This document shows positions 16,318-22,500 of a DNA stretch of 22,500 nucleotides, one piece after another; position 1 is the stretch's first letter; every line of letters starts with the position of its first letter. The stretch comes from Zygnema circumcarinatum (taxonomy: Eukaryota; Streptophyta; Zygnematophyceae; Zygnematales; Zygnemataceae): contig CM074822.1 in the NCBI GenBank assembly GCA_037447605.1, forward strand, positions 1,296,520 through 1,319,019. Reading direction: 5' to 3'. The notes below the pieces were generated by a model. The model worked only from the letters and a program-made list of their open reading frames with translations, was not told the origin of the DNA and did no database searches. A program made the position numbers and the translations under genes.

Positions 16318-17511
16318 GGAGGGAGAGGGAGGGAGGGAGAGGGAGAGAGGGAGGGAGAGGGAGAGGGAGAGGGAGGGAGAGGGACAGGGAGGGAGAGGGA
16401 GAGGGAGAGGGAGAGGGAGGGAGAGGGAGAGGGAGAGGGAGAGAGGGAGGGAGAGGGAGAGGGAGAGAGGGAGGGAAGGAGAGAGAGAGGGAGAGAGAGA
16501 TGTGCTGACGTGGCACCATGTACTGACGTGGCATCATGTGCTGACGTGGCACATTGCAGGTTGATACTATGATAGTGCAAGCCATAGGGCTCCTTGATGA
16601 CTTGGACAAAGAGTTGAACACATATGCAATGCGTGTGCGAGAATGGTACGGATGGCATTATCCGGAGCTGGCGAAAATCGTACAAGATAACATCCAATAT
16701 GCGAAAAGTGTGAAGCTGATGGGCCCGCGGGAGAATGCGGCAACTCTCGACTTTTCAGAAGTACGGACTTGCATGACTGTATGGATGGTTTTCTGCACAA
16801 GTCTTTAGATTTCAAAATGGAAATTTAGGTGGTTTAGGGGTTTAAGGAGTTACATGCTTTTGGGGTTGTTTTTGGGATATTTTAAAGCTTTTTCAAGAGC
16901 ACAGTTGATGATTTTAAAATGAGCAGATTGGACAGAAATTTTTGGGGATGTGATGGAGACATTGGTGAAGAAAATCGAAGCATTTTTACAGGCCAAACTG
17001 CTCTGCATTGTTCGAGTTTATCTGAAAAATAAAAAAGTTGCTTTTAACCCTAAAGAGCATCGTTCCCTTTTGTGCAGATCTTAGCGGAAGAAGTTGAATC
17101 GGAGATGAAGGAAGCTGCTGTCATTTCTATGGGAACTGAAGTCAGTGAACAAGATATGACCAACATCAAGGCTCTATGTGACCAAGTCATTGGTCTTTCG
17201 GAATATCGTGCGAAACTTTTTGACTACCTCCGAAGTCGAATGAATGCAATTGCCCCAAACTTGACAGTGTTGGTGGGAGAGTTGGTGGGGGCTCGGCTTA
17301 TAGCACACGCAGGAAGTTTGATGAATCTCGCAAAGCAGCCGGCAAGTACAGTGCAGATTCTGGGAGCAGAAAAGGTGAAATACTTGCATTTCTATCCTTC
17401 TTGAACTTTGTTAATGTTGTTTCTAAGTGTTTGGAAGCTTGAAGTTATGTATGGGAGGCGAGGTTTGTAGAAAGTATGTTAGTGTGCGTATTATAAGAAG
17501 AATAACCCGAG

Positions 17512-17552
<41 letters not shown>

Positions 17553-19584
17553 AGAGAGAAGAGAGATAGAGAGAGTAGAGAGAGCGAGAGGGAGAGAGAG
17601 AGAGAGAGAGAGCGAGAGCGAGAGGGAGAGCGAGAGAGAGGAGGAGAGAAGGGGGAGAGAGAGGAGTGGCCGTCTAGGGTAGTTTCATCCGACATGTTAC
17701 CATTTTTTATTCCTCTTTGCTTTGTTACACATCAGGTCAAACTTCGTTTCGTCGTTGTGCCGAAAACCAAAAGAAACATATGAACAGAAACTGAACGGAA
17801 AACTGTTTTGTCCGTTCTATGAATGCAGGCCCTATTTCGAGCCCTAAAGACAAAGCATGAGACCCCAAAGTATGGCCTCATATATCACGCCTCTCTAATA
17901 GGACAGGCTGCTCCCAAGTTCAAGGGAAAAATCGCTCGAGTTCTTGCAGCAAAGTGCGCACTCTCAATACGAATTGATGCACTCGGAGAGGATGTGGAAG
18001 CAACAATAGGGCTTGAGAACAGAGCAAAGGTAACCAATATATAGGTCTTTTATATATTAAGGGTGAATGAGTGTAAACTCCTTGGGGGGGGGAGAGAGTG
18101 GGGCGGAGGGGGAGAGAAGGGGGAGAAGGGGAGAGTAGGGGGTAGGAGAGAATAGTGCTAATGGGGGAGAGAGTGGGGGGGGGAGGGGGAGAGAGGGTGG
18201 AGAATAGGAGAGTAGGGGGATAGGAGAGAATAGTGCTAATGGCGGAGAGAGTTGAGGGGAGGGGGAGAGAGGGGGGAGAAAAGGTGAGTAGGAGAGTAGG
18301 GTGTAGGAGAAAATAGTGCTAATAGGAGAGAGTGGGGGGGAGGGAAAGAGAGGGGGGAGGGGAAGAGAGGGGGGAGAAGAGGTGAGTTGGAGAGTAGGGG
18401 GTAAGAGAGAATAGTGCTAAAAACTTGGGGTTTCCAGGGGGGTTCCGGTCTTGGGGGTTGTTAGAGAAGTGTTTAGTGTTTTGTAGCTTATTGGGTTTGT
18501 TGGGTTGTTTTAGTCTTGGGAGGTGGAAGGGGGTGAAGGTTTGTGAATCAATTAGAAAAAAATGGTGGAGAATTGGGCGAATTAATGAATGCCTTAGAAT
18601 TATGAATCTGACAACCTTATAACTTAATCTTTTTTGGACCTTGGGGGGTCTGCAGATAGAGGCACGTCTGCGGCAGCTGGAAGGAAAGGTTTTAGTGAAG
18701 CTGAGCAGTGCAGGCAAGGGGAAGAAAATTGAAGCATATGACAAGGAGAGAGTGGGAGGTACACCTCTCCTGCTTCAGGATGTGAAGGTGGGTCTCCAAC
18801 TTTCCTTTTATTTTGGGTTATTTCCTGTAAACAAACATGAGAATGAACATCAGGGGTCTGGTATGTCTAAAGGATTCAAAGAGAGTGAGCGACATAGAGA
18901 CAGAGCGAGAGAGAGAGAGAGAGAGCGACAGGGAGGGAGAGGGAGGGGTTGTAGGTGACTGACTGTGGGAGGGTGGGATGGAATGTATGGAAGCAGACTT
19001 ATAACACGGCAGCAGATACGACCATTGATGGAAGCGCAGGAAAGAAGAAGAGGAAAGGAGAGGTGAAGGAAGAAAACGGAGTAGGGAAGAGTGCAGAGGA
19101 AGGGAAGAAGAAGAAGAAGAATAAGGAGACGGAGGTGAAGGTGGAGGTGGTAGAGGAGTTGGCTGAGCCGGTGAGCGAGGTGAGTGGAGTGTCTCTCGTG
19201 TCCTCTGCCTCCCTCACCCTTTTACCACTCTCACTCTCTTTCTTCCCAATATTCCCTCCCTGTCCGTATTTCCCTCCCTTCCTCTCTCCTCCCTCTCCCG
19301 CTTCCTCTCCCTCTACCTCTCCATCTCCCTCTCGCCTCCCTCCTTCCTGTTGTGTAGAGGACTTTATCCGACCTTGTAACTTGCTGCTTCTTTCACGTCC
19401 GTTTGAATGTCTGCCTGAAGGAGTGCCTTTTTTGTGAGTGCAGAAGAAGAAGAAAAAGAAGGAGAAGGAGGCAGAGAACGGAGCAGTAGAGGAGGTTCCC
19501 AAGAAGAAGAGGAAGGCAGAGGATCAGGCAGCAGCCCCGCCGTCTGTGGAAAAGAAGAAGAAGAAAGTGAAGGCAGAAACATAA
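13556..19584 (+). CDS. NOP58: Nucleolar protein NOP58, core of box C/D snoRNPs
   Basis: Exons 13556-13633, 14988-15029, 15308-15487, 15975-16139, 16560-16760, 17078-17374, 17829-18029, 18656-18787, 18997-19179, 19444-19584; 1620 nt, 539 residues, all nine introns phase 0. With fibrillarin, NOP56 and the 15.5K protein, NOP58 forms the box C/D snoRNP that directs rRNA 2'-O-methylation and early pre-rRNA processing in the nucleolus. The N terminus is [11 protein letters not shown] (NOP5 N-terminal domain, about 1-65). E-W-Y-G-W-H lies in exon 5. The NOP domain signature [14 protein letters not shown] is in exon 6, followed across the exon 6/7 junction by G-A-E-K-A-L-F-R-A-L-K. The tail (about 440-539) is a Lys/Glu-rich nucleolar-type extension with K-K-K-K-K runs in exons 9 and 10. 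Exon 2 is only 42 nt. Sequence closely follows land-plant NOP58. An alternative donor at 19171 (GTGAGC) could drop three codons from exon 9. Confidence 0.96.
14366..14545. repeat. (TTCAG)n pentanucleotide repeat in NOP58 intron 1
   Basis: Degenerate GTTCA/GCTCA pentamers (TTCAG and CTCAG) with occasional TTCTG or TTCGG variants. The 1354-nt intron also has a 10-bp stem GATAAAGTCA/TGACTTTATC (13787-13796 / 13815-13824). A shorter CAGTT run recurs at 15495-15530 just after the exon 3 donor. Confidence 0.85.
15062..15118. repeat. (GA)n tract in NOP58 intron 2
   Basis: Nearly pure GAGAGA about 30 nt after the exon 2 donor. The same intron has a C/T-rich run at 15259-15296, next to the exon 3 acceptor. 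Confidence 0.9.
15640..15945. repeat. Long CT-rich tract in NOP58 intron 3
   Basis: About 300 bp of CTCCCT, CCTCTC and TCTCTC units ending 30 nt before the exon 4 acceptor at 15974. It far exceeds a normal polypyrimidine tract and is complementary in composition to the GA tract after exon 4. Confidence 0.9.
16187..16500. repeat. Long GA-rich tract in NOP58 intron 4
   Basis: About 310 bp: an almost pure (GA)n part (16205-16310), then GGGAGAGGGAGG units. It starts about 48 nt after the exon 4 donor. Confidence 0.95.
16502..16555. repeat. Three 18-bp units with TGACGTGG, before the exon 5 acceptor
   Basis: TGACGTGG occurs at 16506-16513, 16524-16531 and 16542-16549, exactly 18 bp apart, in units CTGACGTGGCACCATGTA. 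TGACGTGG is the XBP1/ATF6-type bZIP core (UPRE). The last unit merges with the acceptor (ATTGCAG, AG at 16558-16559). Confidence 0.85.
17512..17668. repeat. (GA)n tract in NOP58 intron 6
   Basis: GAGAGA with scattered AAGAG, TAGAG and GCGAGAG variants, midway in the intron. Confidence 0.9.
18085..18425. repeat. Purine minisatellite in NOP58 intron 7
   Basis: Four imperfect units of 78-98 bp, each G/A-rich and ending in the landmark AATAGTGCTAA at 18151, 18229, 18312 and 18410, preceded by TAGGAGAG or TAAGAGAG. Confidence 0.85.
18885..18950. repeat. GA-rich tract in NOP58 intron 8
   Basis: GAGAGAGAGAGCGACAGGGAGGGAG between exons 8 and 9, ending about 45 nt before the exon 9 acceptor. Confidence 0.8.
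19250..19345. repeat. CT-rich tract in NOP58 intron 9
   Basis: CCCTCCC and CTCTCC units in the last intron, about 100 nt before the exon 10 acceptor. Confidence 0.8.
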
Positions 19585-19886
19585 TGTAGGGTATCAGAGA
19601 GGATTTTTTTCTTTGTTCTCCCCTTTTTTTTTTTTTTGTAGTTAGGTTCCCCCTTCCCTTCCCCTAACTCTTCCCCCTTTTCCCTTCCGGGTTTTCGTGT
19701 TTTTTTTGAGGCTCCAAAAAGCGGTTATTGGGTCTTGGTATCTTGAAGGGTTTGGACCTACCCGAAGGGGTTCAGTAGGAGGATGTGGCTGAAAGAAGAG
19801 AGAAGAGAGAGAGAGAGAGAGGGGGGGGGGGGTGGAAGTTGAGAGAAGTGAGTAGAGCAGAAAGAGGAGAGAGAGGGAGAGAGAAA

Positions 19887-19938
<52 letters not shown>

Positions 19939-20207
19939 AAGAGAAAGAGAGAGTGAGCGAAGACTGTAATTGGGTTGAAGGAGAGATTTCCAATGTGCAA
20001 GCCTTGGGAGATATGCTCCTTGTTGATAAGATTGAACTGTTGAGGCATTGAAATTTCAATAAAGTGATTCAACAATGTCCTGTGTGGAGATACTCTCTCT
20101 TTGTTCCATGTGTTGCTAAAAAACAATGAGAGCGGCAAATGGAATTTCGGGGCATGGCATTGTCACGTCACGAGGCATGTAGTTGACCTCGTTCAGGCTT
20201 TGAGTGT
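19585..20207. other. NOP58 3' region with GA tract and AATAAA
   Basis: Poly-T runs follow the stop codon (about 19605-19637). A (GA)n/(GAAA) tract occupies 19796-19955. The first canonical AATAAA in NOP58 orientation is at 20058-20063, a candidate polyadenylation signal that would give a 3' UTR of roughly 480-500 nt. No further coding sequence is recognised. Confidence 0.45.
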
Positions 20208-20300
20208 CAACCCTAAAACCCTAAAATCCTACAACCCCTAAAAACCCTAAAATCTCCAAAACTTTAAAACCCAAAAACCCTCAACCCTAAATTCCTAAAA
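20208..20300 (+). repeat. Degenerate interstitial telomere-like repeats
   Basis: About ten AACCCTAAAA/CCCTAAA-like words with substitutions (for example AATCCTACAACCCCTAAAA). Four-A spacing (TTTTAGGG complement) is more common than the land-plant three-A form. Unique sequence continues on both sides, so this is internal and not a chromosome end. It lies between the convergent NOP58 and protease genes. Confidence 0.8.
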
Positions 20301-20465
20301 AGCCACCCGACTGGAGGGCAGAACTTACCTCCTCTCCTTGCACCAATTGACTACTTCAGTTAGTCAGCTTAGCCGGATTCTCAGCAAATTCAGCGCGACC
20401 CCGATGGACCAATGTGCAGGGTTTGGCCAATCCAACAATCCATCAATTACTTACGAGAAAAAGAC
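20301..20465. other. Intergenic, no gene recognised
   Basis: Unique sequence. On the minus strand a donor-like GAG/GTAAGT lies near 20330, but no frame on either side stays open far enough to support an exon. Confidence 0.4.
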
Positions 20466-20469
20466 GAGG

Positions 20470-20740
20470 GAGTAAAAGGGAGACCGGGAGAAAGTGTGAG
20501 AGAGGGAGAGGGAGAGGGAGAGAGCCTGATCCGAGGCAAAAAGAGAGGCTAAGAGACAGAGAGGGGCAGAGAGAGCGGGAGAGAGGGCGAGAAGGGGAGA
20601 GGGAGAGAGAGAGGGTGAGAGAGACAGAGAGAGCGGGGCAGAGAGTGGGGGAGAGAGCGAGAGGGAGAGAGAGGGAGAGAGAGGGCGAGAGTGAGACAGG
20701 GCAAATAGAGGGAGAGAGAGTGAGAGAAGGGGGAGATAAA
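20470..20740. repeat. GA-rich tract downstream of the protease stop
   Basis: GAGAGA/GGGAGA with interspersed C. It starts 34 bp beyond the minus-strand protease stop, so in that gene's transcript it would be a CU-rich 3' UTR. Confidence 0.9.
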
Positions 20741-20773
20741 GGTTTCAACAATCCTAAGGTTTTCGACCCCCCT

Positions 20774-22500
20774 TTACCCACAATTGACTGTCTTGAAGCC
20801 CAAGCGATGCCTCTTTCTATCGAAAACAATCACTTTGTTTCGCATCAAAAGTGCTCCAAAAATGTTTTGCGGTTTATCGTGCCTTTGGACCGCGAGGCAC
20901 ATCTTTCCGCCCGCGAGCACAAGGTACTGGAAGGAAAGAAAGAAAAAAAGGAAGGAAACAAAGGAAAAATTGAAAAAGGGGAAGAAATTAGAGAGAAAGA
21001 AGGGGGGGGGGTAGCATCACATAGTTCGAGCATGAAAGCAATGTGCAAGCATGTTGTTAAGCAAATCTCGTTACAATGTGCCCATGCATGCATGCATGTA
21101 ACAATCTCGATTGCCAACTTTCGGTGTCCATGCCATAGGTTACACCTCTCTCTCTCCCCCTCTCCCCCTCTCTCTCCCTCTTCCCCTCTCTCTCCATCTC
21201 GCTCTCTCCCTCCCTCTCCCTCTGTCCCCCTCTCTCCCTCTCTCTCTTTCTCCCTCTCTCTCCCTCTCTCTCCCCCCCTCTCCACTCTCTCCCTCCGTCT
21301 CCCCCTCTCTTTCCCCTCTCTTCCCTCTCTCCCTCCCTCTCCCTCTCTCCCCCTCTCTCCCTCTCTCCATCCTTCTCCCTCTCTCTCCCTCTCTCTCCCC
21401 CCCCCTCTCCTCTCTCTCTCTCTCTACTCACATTCTCCGATGGAATACTGAACACCGCTCCCGATGAAAATGTGAACTCGATTGTGGGCCATGTCGTGGA
21501 ATCGCTAAAGAGCCAACAAATTTCATACAAAGGATCGGAAGTTGGTTTTCCGTCTTTTGTGCTTTCAGTCACCGCTTGAAAAAGTGGGTAAAAAACGGAA
21601 GTACTGAAAACTCCAGCGAAAATTCTGGAATCGAAGAAAGTTCCGGAACCCGAAATTTCTTTTTGGAAGTCCCATGAAGAGATCGGAATGTTCACTGCTT
21701 TGCCCCCAACGGAAACGGAGGCCACGCCTACGCTGGAGGAGCATGGAAATGGGGGAGGAGAGAGAGAGAGAGGGAGGAGAGAGAGAGAGAGAGAGAAAGG
21801 AGGAGAGAAGGGAAAGGAGGGCAGAGGGAGAGAGAGAGAGGGAGAGGACAAGAAAGAGAGGGAGAGGGAGAGAGAGAGAAAGAGAGGAGAAAAGGGAAAG
21901 AAGGGCAGATGTAGAGAGAGAGAGAGAGGGAGAGGGCGAGAAAGAGAGGATAGAGAGAGAAAGGAGGAGAGTAGGGAAGGGAGGGCAGAGGTAGAGAGAG
22001 AGAGAGGGAGAGGGCGAGAAAGAGAGGGAGAGGGCGAGAAAGAGAGGGAGAGGGAGAGAGAGAGAAAGAGAAAGAAGAGAAGCGAAAGAAGGGGACAGGG
22101 GGAGAGAGAGAGGGAGAGGGCGAGAAAGGGAGGGAAAGGGAGAGAGAGAGAGAAAGAGAAAGGAGAGAAGGGAAAGAAAGGGAGAGGGACAGAGACAGAG
22201 AGGGCGAGAGCGAGAGAGAGAAAGAGAATGAAAGGAGAGAAGGGAAAGAAAGAGGTGATAAAAGAGGAAAGTGAGTAGAAGATTTATAATTTCATGAATA
22301 AGCTTTCACGTCGCCTTTAGGTCATTTTCCTCTCCTCACCGCAAAACCTTAAACCAAAATCACCTTCAAGTCCAAAATGAGATGAAATGAGTTCGTTAGA
22401 GGCAGAGAACATTACTAATAGAAGTTGGGGAAGAGGTCTGCAGGGTTGCTCAATATCGGGGTATATCGAACCCCCTTCTTTGGAACTGCTGCTTTTCCGT
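20774..22500 (-). CDS. A1-family aspartic protease (nepenthesin-like), 3' part; altered second catalytic motif
   Basis: Minus-strand exons 22500-22416 (cut by the window edge), 21732-21432 and 20926-20774 (stop TAA at 20776-20774). Junction phases are 2 and 0 and all ends are GT/AG. The spliced reading gives about 178 C-terminal residues: R-Y-T-P-I-L-S-N-P, then N-F-Y-Y-V-G-V-A-S-V-S-V-G-G across the first junction, I-E-F-T-F-S-S-G-A, S-I-P-S-E-N-V across the second, then M-C-L-A-V, N-I-F-G-A-L-L-M-R-N-K and V-F-D-R-K-R-H-R-L-G-F ending V-N-C-G. This is the C-terminal lobe of plant pepsin-like proteases. The family has G-T-I-I-D-S-G-T for the second catalytic Asp; here 21632-21621 reads D-S-R-I after G-S-G-T-F-F. 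The Asp is kept but the invariant Gly is Arg and the Thr is Ile, so activity is doubtful. The first catalytic lobe is outside the window. Confidence 0.88.
21145..21425. repeat. CT-rich tract in protease intron
   Basis: CTCTCTCCCTC units on the + strand, hence GA-rich in the minus-strand transcript, immediately downstream of the 301-nt protease exon. Confidence 0.92.
21750..22270. repeat. GA-rich tract in protease intron
   Basis: About 520 bp of GAGAGA, GGGAGA and GAAAGGAGAGAAGGGAAAG units, with a larger period visible as repeated AGAAGGGAAAG words. In the minus-strand transcript it is CU-rich and lies just upstream of the 301-nt exon's acceptor. Confidence 0.92.

Noticed and set aside
16163-16697. 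Several 100-200 codon frames in the GA tract (Arg-Glu or Leu-Ser repeats)
   Set aside because: Simple-sequence artefacts inside NOP58 intron 4. The real coding part in this range is exon 5 (16560-16760).
16907-17025. Possible box C/D snoRNA in NOP58 intron 5 (TTGATGA ... ATCTGA)
   Set aside because: The C box lacks the purine start, the boxes are over 100 nt apart, there is no terminal stem, and no clear C'/D' pair.
20208-20300. Chromosome end
   Set aside because: Repeats are degenerate and only ~90 bp, with unique sequence and a gene continuing on the distal side.
20414-21851. Large + and - strand frames across GA/CT tracts near the protease gene
   Set aside because: Mostly low-complexity Arg/Glu or Ser/Leu/Pro. 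Only the spliced minus-strand exons at 20774-20926 and 21432-21732 match a protein family.

Overview
The window is eukaryotic nuclear DNA. It contains four spliced protein-coding loci (one cut by the window edge), long purine/pyrimidine tracts and mobile-element-like repeats. The protein content points to the green lineage: a plant-like NOP58, a plant-type SDHAF2 ending in G-N-Q, a legume-type (L-type) lectin domain, a nepenthesin-type aspartic protease, and (Ser)Pro-rich hinges like those of algal and plant wall glycoproteins. Many long, repeat-filled introns together with an F-type (fucolectin) domain suggest a streptophyte alga such as Chara. That assignment is inference; nothing here identifies a species.

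Layout. 1-780 is a G-rich purine tract. 1244 (or 1332) to 7263 (+) is a mosaic secreted lectin: four F-type lectin domains, each on one phase 1-1 exon, alternating with three Pro-rich phase 1-1 hinge exons and ending in an L-type lectin domain. The exons and parts of their introns are tandem copies. 7264-10360 is intergenic. It holds a 3 x 52-bp repeat, a CT tract, a duplicated structured repeat, a ~1 kb fold-back element (about 8813-9806) and the upstream region of the next gene. 10362-12011 (+) is SDHAF2 in four exons. 12549-12698 is a 42-bp tandem repeat. 13556-19584 (+) is NOP58 in ten exons, all introns phase 0. 20774-22500 (-) is the 3' part of an aspartic protease gene whose 5' end lies outside the window.

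The genes are functionally unrelated: extracellular sugar recognition, mitochondrial complex II assembly, box C/D snoRNP core, and proteolysis. What connects parts of the window is regulatory DNA. Five exact matches to the ER-stress element CCAAT-N9-CCACG occur in three clusters, two of them inverted pairs. One pair sits at the symmetry centre of the fold-back element, one single site is 408 bp upstream of the SDHAF2 start codon, and one pair is about 430 bp upstream of the NOP58 start codon. The other recurrent theme is that internal exons of two genes are flanked by complementary CU-rich and GA-rich intron tracts.
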